From Candidatus Wallbacteria bacterium (GTDB taxonomy: Bacteria; Muiribacteriota; JAQTZZ01): 34,104 nucleotides of DNA. The notes under the pieces were generated by a model that saw nothing but the letters and a program-made list of their open reading frames with translations, was not told the origin of the DNA and did no database searches. A program made the translations under genes and the position numbers. The stretch spans positions 1 to 34,104 of the forward strand of contig JAQTZZ010000044.1 of the NCBI GenBank assembly GCA_028687545.1. Reading direction: 5' to 3'. Shown piece by piece: positions 6,927 through 15,594 of the stretch. Position 1 is the stretch's first letter, and every line of letters begins with the position of its first letter.

Positions 6927-7583
6927 ATGAAGATTAATTCGGTAATTTTTCAGCTGGTTGTTTCAAGCCTGTTCTTGCTGAGTTTTAATCTTACTGCTGA
7001 AAAAAAAGCTGTAGGCCGCCAAAACGAAGTCAGGATTGACGTGAGGGTCATGGACATCAATGAAAGCGATCTGGACCGAATGGGTATCATGATGCAGGGA
7101 ATGCCGATGACATACAAGGTCTGTTATATCGGGACATCCGAGAATCAGTGCAATGGCCTGCTGGCTTCTCTGGAGATGCTGGCACATAGCAATCGAGCCC
7201 GCATCCTGTCCAGCCCGATTATCAGGATGGAAGACGGAAAGAGCGCCACAATCAATGTTGGCGAGTCCTGCTCAGCGCTTTACAATCCTGCTGACATCAA
7301 ACTCACCGTTAATCCGAAAATCCGTGAGAACAGGGAAATCGAACTGCAGATCATGCTGACCATTTCCAGTCAAAGCGATGCCGGTGCAGACGGACAGCTG
7401 CATACTTCCAGTACGGACACAGAGACCCTTGTGAGAGTAAGGGGTGGCGAAACTGTGGTGCTCGGCGGGCTCTCCGGCTCAAAAAGCCGGGACATGTCGA
7501 CTGTGATGTTTCTGACCCCGTCCCTGGTCAAAAAGGACAGTCAGATGGAACCTGAGCTTTCCGAATACCCCTATGAAATTTGA
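6927..7583 (+). CDS. Secretin-core (GspD/PilQ family) protein without N-domains
   Basis: A 218-residue protein with an N-terminal signal peptide (hydrophobic residues about 6-23) and then directly the secretin core. EVRIDVRVMDINESDLDRMG at about residue 34 is the start of the beta core. LLASLEMLAHSNRARILSSP with IIRMEDGKSATINVGES follows, and the C-terminal strand pair is ETLVRVRGGETVVLGGLSGS. Full secretins carry N0-N3 periplasmic domains before this core and reach 450-700 residues; here they are missing. It could be a minimal outer-membrane pore, an accessory protein or a relic. It follows the GspF-like gene by 45 bases and overlaps the next gene by 11 bases. Confidence 0.8.
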   Translation: MKINSVIFQLVVSSLFLLSFNLTAEKKAVGRQNEVRIDVRVMDINESDLDRMGIMMQGMPMTYKVCYIGTSENQCNGLLASLEMLAHSNRARILSSPIIRMEDGKSATINVGESCSALYNPADIKLTVNPKIRENREIELQIMLTISSQSDAGADGQLHTSSTDTETLVRVRGGETVVLGGLSGSKSRDMSTVMFLTPSLVKKDSQMEPELSEYPYEI

Positions 7584-8478
7584 TCTCAAAACGCCTTATT
7601 ACAAGCTGATCGGCCTGGCTCTGCTTATCTACCTGCTGCGATTTGTGGACTGGGAAAGATACCTGGAACTGGTTCGTAATCTAAAGTTGCTTCCCTTTGT
7701 TCTTTCCTGCCTGGTTGTATTTCCCCAGATGATGTTGAAAACATTGCGCTGGCGGGAGCTGCTTGCTGATCTTGGAGTTCCCTGCAGGGACGGTTTTTAT
7801 CAATTGAATCTATATTATTTTGCAGGCCTTTTCTTCGGTATTTTCACACCAGGCAGGCTAGGAGATCTGATCAAGTTCAAATTTCTGGAAACAACTGACC
7901 TGAAAAAAGCAGCTGCCGCGACTTTCATTGACAGGCTCTGGGATTTGCTGGTTACCCTGCTGTTCGGAATTTTATCGATTATCTATACTTTTGGGATATC
8001 TGCCAGGATCATACTCCTGTCGGCCGGAACCGGCCTTTTGTGTGTCCTGATCCTGAGAATTTTAAAGTTCCGGGCTGGAAACCTGACCAGGTTCCTCCCT
8101 GAAGCTCTATCCGGTATCAGCATGGATTACAGGGCTTTTCTCAATCCAAAGCGGCAGTGCTGGATTTTCGCAGTTACAGCTGTTTCGATCTGTTTTTTCT
8201 ATTTCAGGATGTATATAGCGTCAATTGCGCTGGGAGTTGAACTTTCCCTGCTGCAGATTTTTCTGGTCTGCTCAAGCGTCAGCGTCGCCGTTTTGCTTCC
8301 GGTTTCAGTCTCAGGCTTCGGCACCCGCGAGGGGACGGTCATGCTCTATTTCGCACGATTCAAGTTGTCGGCAGCCGTGGCCTTCGCATTTTCCAGCCTG
8401 ATCCTGGCGCTGACACTCTTCGATGGTCTGATCGGATACCTGGCATATATAGCGATTCCGGCTCGGAATCGGGAATAG
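7573..8478 (+). CDS. Lysylphosphatidylglycerol synthase TM-region / flippase-like membrane protein
   Basis: A 301-residue polytopic membrane protein with roughly seven to eight hydrophobic segments. It carries the signature pieces of the LPG_synthase_TM (UPF0104) family: FTPGRLGDLIKFKFL at about residue 92, FIDRLWDLLVTLLFG at about 116 and LPVSVSGFGTREGTVMLYF at about 240. Members include the flippase part of MprF and many stand-alone proteins of unknown substrate, often near polysaccharide or lipid genes. No aminoacyl-transferase domain is present, so lysyl-PG synthesis is not predicted. The ATG lies inside the secretin gene's end, suggesting coupled translation. Confidence 0.82.
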   Translation: MKFDLKTPYYKLIGLALLIYLLRFVDWERYLELVRNLKLLPFVLSCLVVFPQMMLKTLRWRELLADLGVPCRDGFYQLNLYYFAGLFFGIFTPGRLGDLIKFKFLETTDLKKAAAATFIDRLWDLLVTLLFGILSIIYTFGISARIILLSAGTGLLCVLILRILKFRAGNLTRFLPEALSGISMDYRAFLNPKRQCWIFAVTAVSICFFYFRMYIASIALGVELSLLQIFLVCSSVSVAVLLPVSVSGFGTREGTVMLYFARFKLSAAVAFAFSSLILALTLFDGLIGYLAYIAIPARNRE

Positions 8479-8480
8479 CC

Positions 8481-8509
8481 TTGACTTTTCCTGTGGATTA
8501 AGGTTTAAT
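8481..8509 (+). promoter_or_regulatory. Sigma70-type promoter for the HD-GYP gene
   Basis: TTGACT (8481-8486) and TTTAAT (8504-8509) are 17 bases apart, close to the sigma70 consensus. It begins right after the stop codon of the previous membrane protein gene, so the HD-GYP gene is its own transcription unit with a 5' leader of about 45-50 bases. Confidence 0.75.
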
Positions 8510-8565
8510 TATTAAAGCAGCCGCCGTCGCTAGCGGATTTTTGGCGGGAAGAGGTATTGGCTAAA

Positions 8566-10926
8566 ATGGCGAAACAGAAGGACGACAGATTCCTCAATTT
8601 TTTGATTGGCTTCTGCGAGAAATGCGGTTGCGACCTTGTGATCAGGGACAAGAAAGGCGGCGAAGTCTTTTCGTTCAGGCAGAAAAAAAGCGAGCTTTCA
8701 TATCAGGGAAAAGTCGGAGAAGGCGCCGGCGCCTGGATTTTCGAGACCAACTCCAAGGAAATTTTGCCGGATCTGGAAAACCTGTTGTCTGAAAAACTCG
8801 AATTCGAGAGGGTGAAGCGCGAAAACGAACGTAAAGAGAAGATCATCTATTCCCTGGAGAGCGTTTCCGAGGGAATGAACACTATTTATGACCTGAAATC
8901 CATCCTCCAGATCATACTCGATACAGCTTTCAAGATCACCCAGGCTCACACCGGCGCGATCCTGCTGCTCGGAGAAGACGGCTATCTGGACTTGATGGTG
9001 GCTACCGGCAAAGATCAGGACCTGGTGAACAAGATCAGGCTGAAAATCGGGCAGGGCATCACCGGATGGACCGCAGAGCACGCCAAACTGCTCAACGTGC
9101 CGGATGTACGTAAGGACAACCGCTTCTTCAAGACCAATGAGGAAGTGAAATCCGAACTCGCGGTTCCGCTGATGTCCGGTGAAACTGTAATCGGTGTCCT
9201 GAACGTAGACAGTAAAAACATCGCCTCTTTTGACAAGGAAGATGAGATTCTGCTTTCTAATCTCGCGGCCCAGGCTGCCAAGATCATAGAAAATTCCCGG
9301 CTTTACAAGAAGGCAAGCCAGAAGGTCTCTGAACTGTCGATCCTGTTTCAGATCAACAAAGCCATCAGCACCATCCTGGATCTGGATACCCTGCTTTCCA
9401 AGATTATTGACCTGGTTGTGAAGGTGATGAAGGTGGAGCATGCTTCGCTGATGCTGCTCAACAAAGATTCCGAGGAACTGGAGATCAAGGCAGCGATCGG
9501 TCTTGAGGAACAGATAATCAGGGATACCAAAATTCCCATGGGAGAGGGCATTTCCGGGTACGTGGCCAAGACAGGTGTTCCACTTTTGATCAAGGACCTG
9601 AAAAACGACAGGCAGTTTTCCAGATATTACCGCAAAGAACTGAAGGCTAATTCGCTGCTCAGTGTACCATTGATCCTGAGAAACGAAATAATCGGGGTGA
9701 TCAATCTCAACAACAAAAAGGGCGGCGAAGCATTCAATTCCGACGACTGCAACCTGATGGAAACGATTGCAATCCAGGTGGCCTCGGCCATCGCCAATGC
9801 GCGTCTGTATGAGAAAGCCACGGAGAAACTGCAGGAACTCTCGATGATCAATTCCCTGGGCAACAGATTTTCTTCTTCCCTGAACATCGAGAAGGTACTG
9901 TCGCTTTTCATCAACGAAGTACAGAGAATTTTCAACGCTGACAGGGCTTCCCTGATGCTGCTTGACAATGAAGGCAAAAAACTCAAGATCAAGCAGGTGT
10001 ATGGCATTCCGGAGCGCGAGCGCAAGATTACTTTCGAGATCGGCGAAGGGGTGGCAGGACTCTCAGTCAAAATGAAGAAACCGATTCTCGTGAAAAATAC
10101 GAATCGCAGCGATGAATACAAGAAATTTTTCCCTGATGGAGGGGAGTATTCCCTGATCACTGTGCCGCTGATCTTCAAGAACAAGATCCTGGGAGTGATC
10201 AATCTGGAACGTGACCTGTCCCATTTCCAGGCCTTCTCACAGGAAAATCTCGAACTCCTGACTACGATTGCCTATCAGGGCGCCAATGCCCTCGAAAACG
10301 CCAACCTTTACACTGAGCTGATCAACCTTTATTTGACAACAATCCAGTCCCTGGCAGCCGCCATTGATGCCAAGGACCCTTATACACACGGACATTCCAA
10401 GCGGGTGGCTGAATACGCAGTCGCGATCTCCCGGAAGATCGGCTGTACTCTGGAAGAACTTGAAGTGATCAAGCATACTGCCCTGCTCCACGATATCGGC
10501 AAGATCGGCGTACCTGAGAAGATCCTGATGAAACCGGGAAAACTCACCAGGGAGGAATTTGAGGAGATCAAGAAGCATCCTGTCCTGGGCACCGAAATCA
10601 TCAAGAGCATCAAATTTCTGGAGGAAGTGAGCCTGTTCCTGAAACATCATCATGAGCGATTCGACGGTAAAGGCTATCCGGATTCGCTGGCCGGGGAAGA
10701 CATCCCGCTTGGTTCCCGGATCATCTCCATCGCCGATACTTTCGATGCCATGACCTCTGACCGGCCTTACAGAAAAAGCTGCTCCAGGGAAAGGGCGATG
10801 GAAGAGCTGAAAACCTGTGCTGGCCACCAGTTCGACCCTATACTTGTGGATGCTTTCATTTCAGTTCTGTCGGAAGAACATCTTGATTTCTCCAAACATC
10901 AGGCGAAAAGAATCGCAGTCGGTTAG
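8566..10926 (+). CDS. Triple-GAF HD-GYP cyclic-di-GMP phosphodiesterase
   Basis: A soluble protein of 786 residues. A short N-terminal sensor-like region (about 1-85) precedes three GAF domains at about 105-245, 265-415 and 435-580, each with the family pattern of a GxGIxGW/Y loop, for example GQGITGWTAEHAKLLNVPD, GEGISGYVAKTGVPLLIKD and GEGVAGLSVKMKKPILVKN. The C-terminal HD-GYP domain (about 590-780) keeps HTALLHDIGKIGVPEKIL, the KHHHERFDGKGYPDSLAGED block and ADTFDAMTSDRPYR, so it should bind metals and hydrolyse c-di-GMP. There is no membrane segment. The start is ATG 8566 or TTG 8557, both behind GGGAAGAGG. C-di-GMP often controls pili and secretion, and such genes flank it. Its stop overlaps the convergent asparaginase by 4 bases. 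Confidence 0.92.
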   Translation: MAKQKDDRFLNFLIGFCEKCGCDLVIRDKKGGEVFSFRQKKSELSYQGKVGEGAGAWIFETNSKEILPDLENLLSEKLEFERVKRENERKEKIIYSLESVSEGMNTIYDLKSILQIILDTAFKITQAHTGAILLLGEDGYLDLMVATGKDQDLVNKIRLKIGQGITGWTAEHAKLLNVPDVRKDNRFFKTNEEVKSELAVPLMSGETVIGVLNVDSKNIASFDKEDEILLSNLAAQAAKIIENSRLYKKASQKVSELSILFQINKAISTILDLDTLLSKIIDLVVKVMKVEHASLMLLNKDSEELEIKAAIGLEEQIIRDTKIPMGEGISGYVAKTGVPLLIKDLKNDRQFSRYYRKELKANSLLSVPLILRNEIIGVINLNNKKGGEAFNSDDCNLMETIAIQVASAIANARLYEKATEKLQELSMINSLGNRFSSSLNIEKVLSLFINEVQRIFNADRASLMLLDNEGKKLKIKQVYGIPERERKITFEIGEGVAGLSVKMKKPILVKNTNRSDEYKKFFPDGGEYSLITVPLIFKNKILGVINLERDLSHFQAFSQENLELLTTIAYQGANALENANLYTELINLYLTTIQSLAAAIDAKDPYTHGHSKRVAEYAVAISRKIGCTLEELEVIKHTALLHDIGKIGVPEKILMKPGKLTREEFEEIKKHPVLGTEIIKSIKFLEEVSLFLKHHHERFDGKGYPDSLAGEDIPLGSRIISIADTFDAMTSDRPYRKSCSRERAMEELKTCAGHQFDPILVDAFISVLSEEHLDFSKHQAKRIAVG

Positions 10927-11921
10927 TTTGGAGTCAATTCCCCGCGGACCGGGGTTTCCATGATGATGCGCACTTTATTTTCAGGGAAATTTCCCAGTGT
11001 CCACATCAATTTGACCAGCGCTGTTTCAGGTGTCATATCATAACCGGAGATTGCCCCGGCTTCGAGCGCTTCTTTTCCAGCTTCGTAAATTGTGAGATCA
11101 GTGATTCCCACCATGCACTGGGATACGATCACGATCAGGGTGCCCTGTTTGGTAGCTTTCCTGATCATCGGAGGCAGCGAGCGGAAATTGTCGGGTACGT
11201 TTCCTACACCGTAGCTCTCAAGGATGATGCCCTTGTTGCCGGATTTGATGCAGTAATCAAACAGTTCAGGCGAAAATCCGGGATGGATTTTCAAAAGAGC
11301 TACCCTGCTGTCCAGTTTATCCCGCAGTTTCGGCTTTCCAGCTTTGCCTGGAATGCCTTCGCGCCAGCGGATGGAGAGCCCGATCACCCCGATCGGTTCC
11401 TCGTTGACTGAGGTGAAAGCCTGCAGATCAAAGGAGCTGACTTTTTTGGCCCTGGTTCCGCGGATCACCTGGCTCCCGAACACAATGAATACACCGCCCG
11501 GATTTTTTCTGGTCAGAAGCAGGGAATTGATCACATTGTTGTGCCCGTCAGACCCGGGATCGCGGAGCGGCAGCTGCGATCCGGTGATGATCACAGGTTT
11601 TCTGATTCCTTCCAGCATGAATGAAAGTGCGGCAGCTGTGTAACACATGGTGTCTGTGCCGTGCAGGATTAAAAATCCATCGAAATCAGCGAGTCTCTCG
11701 AAGATGCAGCGGGCCAGGGTCTGCCAGTGCTCAGGCTGCATATTGGAGCTGTCCAGATTGAAAAGCGAGTGATAGTGGAAATCAAAGTCCGGGGTAAAAA
11801 GGGAGAGAAGCTCGGACAGAGGGGTACAGCTGCCAGGTTCGAGCGGACCGGCTTTGTCGCTCCTCTCCATCATGATCGTGCCGCCTGTCAGGATTACCAG
11901 GATTTTTAATTTGCGTGCCAC
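10923..11921 (-). CDS. ansA: L-asparaginase, type I (cytoplasmic)
   Basis: A 332-residue asparaginase that hydrolyses asparagine to aspartate and ammonia. The first catalytic Thr motif TGGTI is at residues 12-16, the substrate-binding Asp-Ser-Ser at 57-59 (NLDSSNMQPEHW) and the second motif HGTDTMCYTA at 87-96. ITGSQLPLRDPGSDGHNNVI follows, then SSFDLQAFTSVNEEP. There is no signal peptide, so the cytosolic type I form is indicated. It starts with GTG behind AAGGAG on the minus strand. It is monocistronic and converges tail to tail with the HD-GYP gene. Confidence 0.93.
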   Translation of the reverse strand: MARKLKILVILTGGTIMMERSDKAGPLEPGSCTPLSELLSLFTPDFDFHYHSLFNLDSSNMQPEHWQTLARCIFERLADFDGFLILHGTDTMCYTAAALSFMLEGIRKPVIITGSQLPLRDPGSDGHNNVINSLLLTRKNPGGVFIVFGSQVIRGTRAKKVSSFDLQAFTSVNEEPIGVIGLSIRWREGIPGKAGKPKLRDKLDSRVALLKIHPGFSPELFDYCIKSGNKGIILESYGVGNVPDNFRSLPPMIRKATKQGTLIVIVSQCMVGITDLTIYEAGKEALEAGAISGYDMTPETALVKLMWTLGNFPENKVRIIMETPVRGELTPN

Positions 11922-12008
11922 GCTGACTCCTTAAATTGCTAATTCTTCACTCAGTATCTCAGAATCTATTTTGAGATTCAATCCTTAGTGTTTTGCCTTC
12001 ATTTTCTG

Positions 12009-12036
12009 TTTACAAATATTCAAATCCGGATATAAT
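12009..12036 (+). promoter_or_regulatory. Sigma70-type promoter for the deiminase gene
   Basis: TTTACA (12009-12014) and a perfect TATAAT (12031-12036) are separated by 16 bases, giving a leader of about 40 bases before the GTG start at 12082, which has AAGGAGGG at 12071-12078. Confidence 0.75.
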
Positions 12037-12081
12037 TTATTACATAGAGACGTCAGATCTTAATTTTCATAAGGAGGGTTT

Positions 12082-13560
12082 GTGATCAGATTACTTGCAG
12101 TGCTTTTCTGTCTTACACTCACTTTTGCAGTCATGTCTGAACCGGTTCAGCAGGACGACATTAACAGCAAAATTGAAAAAGAACCTGCCGGCAACTCATC
12201 CACACCGCTGCCTGCAGCGATGACGGCTGAAGAGTGGGAAGCAGTCAGAAAAATGCCTCCGGTGAGAGCGTTCCGCGCCGGCAGAAAGCCGACAGGGACA
12301 TTCACCGCGCCTGCCGAATATGAACCTGCAGATGCGCTGTTCCTGTCATGGAAAGGCTGGGAAGATTTGCTCGCCCAGATGGCCAAATTCGTGGCAGAGG
12401 ATTCCAAAGTCTATATCGCCTATGATTATAACCTTTCTGCGATCAAGTCCAAGTTAAGTTCAGTCGGAGCCAACTTGTCGAACATCGAATTCCTCAATGT
12501 TCCTCTTGACGCAGTCTGGATGCGGGATTTCGGCCCCTGGTGGATCCTGAAGAACGGCGGAAACCGTGAAATCATCGATACCAAGTATTACCGCGACAGG
12601 CAGAATGATGATGCTTTCCCGATCAAATTCGGCCAGCTGAAAGGAATTCCTGTCAATGAATCCAACCTGATCACTGAAGGCGGCAATATCATGCTCGACG
12701 GACATGGAGTTGCCATCATTTCAGATGTTCAGCTGAGGAAGAACTCCTGGGGCGTTACCTATACCAAAGAGCAGGTGGAGCAGATCTACCGCGATTATTT
12801 CGGGGTCAACAGGGTGATCTGGCTGAAACGCCTGAAAGACGGATCTGCAGGCGGAACAGGCCATATCGACATACAGATGAAGCTTCTGAATGATAATACG
12901 ATCATTGTCAGCCAGCACAGCGGACCTAGCGCAGGATACTCAGGCAACTATGAAATCCTGGAAGAAAATGCCCGCATCATGGCCAATGAAACCAACGGGC
13001 TTGGCCAGAAATTCAATGTAGTGCGGATCCCGATGCCGGATCATCCCAGATCCACTTATACCTATACTAATTCCCTGATCATCAATAAAAAGGTGCTGGT
13101 GCCTGTTTTCGGAATCGCGGATGACGAAAGAGCGCTGGAAATTTACCGGAACTGCCTGCCTGGTTACGATGTGCAGGGCTTCGACAGCAGCGACATCATT
13201 AATTATGGAGGTGCTATCCACTGCACTACAATTACACAGTATACTGATGGCATGAAGTTGATTTATAACCCTGCCAGGGCTGGCAAGGCAGGCGAACCTG
13301 TGACTGTGCGCCTGGAAGTGGAAAGCCGCAATCCTCTTTCCCAGGATGGCGCCAGGCTTTTCTGGTCTACTGAGAGAAACGGGGCTTATCAGCCTCTGAA
13401 ACTTTCCCTGAAGAATGGTGCCTATCAGGGGCAGATCCCTGCCCAGACCGCAGGCACCAGGATTTACTATTTCTTCTCAGCTGAAGATCTGACCGGGAGT
13501 TACCTTAACCTGCCGGCTGGAGCGCCGGATACGGAAGTCTATAACCTCATTTTTAACTGA
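12082..13560 (+). CDS. Secreted peptidylarginine deiminase-like protein
   Basis: A 492-residue protein of the bacterial-type peptidylarginine/agmatine deiminase (guanidino-modifying) family, which converts arginine-type guanidinium groups to ureido groups and releases ammonia. A signal peptide (about residues 1-19) suggests export, which favours a peptidylarginine deiminase over cytosolic agmatine deiminase. The catalytic residues are all present: Asp149 in VWMRDFGPWW, His261 and Asp263 in GTGHIDIQMK, Asn330 in YTNSL and the nucleophile Cys381 in GGAIHCTTITQ. Residues about 393-492 form an extra beta-rich, Ig-like domain (VTVRLEVES to IYYFFSAEDL). Substrate preference cannot be read from the sequence. 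Confidence 0.85.
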   Translation: MIRLLAVLFCLTLTFAVMSEPVQQDDINSKIEKEPAGNSSTPLPAAMTAEEWEAVRKMPPVRAFRAGRKPTGTFTAPAEYEPADALFLSWKGWEDLLAQMAKFVAEDSKVYIAYDYNLSAIKSKLSSVGANLSNIEFLNVPLDAVWMRDFGPWWILKNGGNREIIDTKYYRDRQNDDAFPIKFGQLKGIPVNESNLITEGGNIMLDGHGVAIISDVQLRKNSWGVTYTKEQVEQIYRDYFGVNRVIWLKRLKDGSAGGTGHIDIQMKLLNDNTIIVSQHSGPSAGYSGNYEILEENARIMANETNGLGQKFNVVRIPMPDHPRSTYTYTNSLIINKKVLVPVFGIADDERALEIYRNCLPGYDVQGFDSSDIINYGGAIHCTTITQYTDGMKLIYNPARAGKAGEPVTVRLEVESRNPLSQDGARLFWSTERNGAYQPLKLSLKNGAYQGQIPAQTAGTRIYYFFSAEDLTGSYLNLPAGAPDTEVYNLIFN

Positions 13561-13572
13561 GTTCCATTACTA

Positions 13573-13607
13573 AAAGGGGCTGTCCGAAAAGTCAGCCCCT
13601 TTTTTTA
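13573..13607 (+). terminator. Intrinsic terminator after the deiminase gene
   Basis: AAAAGGGGCTG (13573-13583) pairs with CAGCCCCTTTT (13593-13603), followed by T to 13607. It lies between two convergent genes and, with the A-run on its left side, can serve both strands. Confidence 0.92.
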
Positions 13608-13632
13608 TCTTCGTTGAACTTCTACGGGATTT

Positions 13633-15111
13633 TTAAATCACCCCGAACACCCTCTGCACTTCTTCGAGAGAGGTCACTCCATCCCTGACCAGTTCCAGAG
13701 CCCGTTCATGCAGTGAGCTGGTGACGAGTTTTTTGATTCTGTCCCTGTCTGCTGCAGCGAAGGCTTCCTTCAGTTCATGGCTGAGAACAATCACTTCACG
13801 CACCGGGACACGGCCCAGATAGCCTGAACTGAGGCATTTGTCGCAACCCTTTGCCTGGTAAACTGTTCCCAGTTTATGCTTTTTCGCCATTCCCGGAGCT
13901 GTCTTGACCTTTTCCTTGCAGTCGCAGAGCTTGCGCACCAGCGCCTGGGAAATCACTCCGTTCAGGACATTCGCGATCAGAGACGGCTCAAGCTTTTCCA
14001 TCGAAAGAAGGGTTTCCAGCAGTTCCAGCACGCTCTTGGCGTGAAACACCCCGATTACAACATGGCCTGTCTGAGCTGCCTTGATCGCCAGTTCGATGGT
14101 CAGCCAGTCCGAGAATTCGCTGATGAAGATCACGTCCGGATCGGAACGCATCGCTGATCTGAGAGCAGCTAACGGTGTAAGTCCGATACTCGGATCGACA
14201 TGAATCTGAGTGGCTCCGCTCATGACATACTCGATGGGCAGCTCCACTGTCACCACATTGCAGCCTTTTTTCAGGTATTCCTGGAGCAGGGAATAGCAGG
14301 TGGTGCTTTTCCCCTGCCCTGTGGCACCTGTCACAAAAATCATCCCATATGGCTTACCGATCATCTCCATGGCAGCCTGGAAATCCCTGCCGGAAAAATC
14401 GATTTTGTCCAGTCCGATCAGCACATCAGTCTTCTGGATAAAACGGGCAGTGATCTTTTCCCCGAGAAGTGTGGGAAGTGTGGCAATCCTGAGGTCGCAT
14501 TCCCTGCCATTGACTCTGATTTGAATCCTGCCGTCCTGGGGCAGCCTTCGCTCAGCCACTTCCAAGGCGGCCATAGATTTGATCCTGACTGTGACCATAG
14601 GCAGGATTTCCCGGCTGATCCTCGCTGCCTCCTCGAGCACTCCGTTCACCCGGTATTTGACTACAGCATCCCTGCCGGGAACAGGAATGATATGCAGGTC
14701 GCTGGCATGCCGCTCCACGCAGTCTGAAATCCACTGGTTTACCATTCTGATAATGTCCGCTTCAGATGATTTACCTGCTTCCTGTACAGGGACTGCCAGT
14801 TGAATGCAGGTTTCGCTGCTGCAGTCTGAAGCCAGTACATCAGCCAGTTTGGCGGCTGTTTCGTCCAGATTTCCGGCGGATTCACCCCTGGTCACAAAAT
14901 TCAGATACTCGCCGCGAAACCCAAGCTTCTCCAAGGATTCACCGAAGTCTTTGCCTGAGTTCAGGCACTGGATCAGAAAGTCCATCAGATCTTCATGCCC
15001 GCTCATGTAATTCTGTTTCCTGCAGATGCTGAGAGTGTCCCGGATCGGGGTGCCTGAACCCAGCAGCTTCGCGAAATGCCTGAAAAAATCAGCCAGTATT
15101 TTCTTTTCCAT
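13633..15111 (-). CDS. GspE/PilB-type secretion ATPase with an N-terminal GspF-like domain
   Basis: A 492-residue hexameric secretion ATPase. Residues 5-93 match the cytoplasmic T2SSF repeat (DFFRHFAKLLGSGTPIRDTL, and the end signature VTRGESAGNLDETAAKLADV) rather than the usual GspE N1 domain. The ATPase follows: ASDLHI at 136-141, VKYRVNGVLEEA at 151-162, DGRIQIRV at 193-200, Walker A TGATGQGKSTT at 261-271, Asp box/Walker B RSDPDVIFISEFSD at 322-335 and the His box GHVVIGVFHAK at 349-359. A cysteine zinc site is at C396, C398, C423 and C426. The usual GEIRD is SEFSD here, missing one Arg. AGGAGG precedes the ATG. It is the third gene of an operon with an ECF sigma and an anti-sigma factor. 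Confidence 0.9.
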   Translation of the reverse strand: MEKKILADFFRHFAKLLGSGTPIRDTLSICRKQNYMSGHEDLMDFLIQCLNSGKDFGESLEKLGFRGEYLNFVTRGESAGNLDETAAKLADVLASDCSSETCIQLAVPVQEAGKSSEADIIRMVNQWISDCVERHASDLHIIPVPGRDAVVKYRVNGVLEEAARISREILPMVTVRIKSMAALEVAERRLPQDGRIQIRVNGRECDLRIATLPTLLGEKITARFIQKTDVLIGLDKIDFSGRDFQAAMEMIGKPYGMIFVTGATGQGKSTTCYSLLQEYLKKGCNVVTVELPIEYVMSGATQIHVDPSIGLTPLAALRSAMRSDPDVIFISEFSDWLTIELAIKAAQTGHVVIGVFHAKSVLELLETLLSMEKLEPSLIANVLNGVISQALVRKLCDCKEKVKTAPGMAKKHKLGTVYQAKGCDKCLSSGYLGRVPVREVIVLSHELKEAFAAADRDRIKKLVTSSLHERALELVRDGVTSLEEVQRVFGVI

Positions 15112-15120
15112 AATAACCTC

Positions 15121-15594
15121 CTAGACTACGTTTCTCCAGAATTTGGGTGAAACGCCAGTGTCTTGTGCTTCCTTGTGTGTGAGAGAAACAGGGTTATGCT
15201 CGCGCAGTTCCAGCCATTTCTCCACTGAGCTTCTCCTGAACCTGATCTGGCCGGCCAGGGTAAGATAAGGGATGTCGGGGAGCAGCTCATATATAACATC
15301 CAGCGGGATTCTCAGGAATCCCGCCAGTTCAACGGGAGTCAGAATTTCCGAGGGAGCGCTCCCTGCGGAATTCTGTTCCCTGGATTCAAAGGAAGCAGCG
15401 AGTTTGTCGCAGAGCATTTCCGGGACAGGCAGATTATCCTTCCGGTCAATGCTCTTCATTGTGGCCCGGATTGTAGAGATTTTTCCTGAGCATTCACTGC
15501 AGGTTGAAAGGTGCTGCTCCACTTCCCGGATTTCCTCGCCAGTCGCTTCTCCGTAAATATAGGTGACAATGATTTCTTCGCTCAGATGCTTCAT
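15121..15594 (-). CDS. Zinc-finger anti-sigma factor with excisionase-type HTH domain
   Basis: A 157-residue soluble protein. The N-terminal part has the zinc anti-sigma (ZAS/zf-HC2) signature with His28, Cys32 and Cys35 in VEQHLSTCSECSGKI, which usually holds an ECF sigma factor inactive. The C-terminal part (about 85-135) looks like an excisionase/MerR-type winged helix: ILTPVELAGFLRIPLDVIYE and then LAGQIRFRRSSVEKWLELRE. There is no membrane segment, so any signal is probably cytoplasmic (redox or zinc), not envelope stress sensed directly. The start overlaps the sigma gene's stop by 4 bases, and the ATPase gene follows after 9 bases. Confidence 0.85.
   Translation of the reverse strand: MKHLSEEIIVTYIYGEATGEEIREVEQHLSTCSECSGKISTIRATMKSIDRKDNLPVPEMLCDKLAASFESREQNSAGSAPSEILTPVELAGFLRIPLDVIYELLPDIPYLTLAGQIRFRRSSVEKWLELREHNPVSLTHKEAQDTGVSPKFWRNVV

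Noticed and set aside
8698-9441. 247-codon minus-strand ORF inside the HD-GYP gene
   Set aside because: It is antisense to well-matched GAF domains, with no recognisable protein family or ribosome site; it is a shadow of biased codon use.
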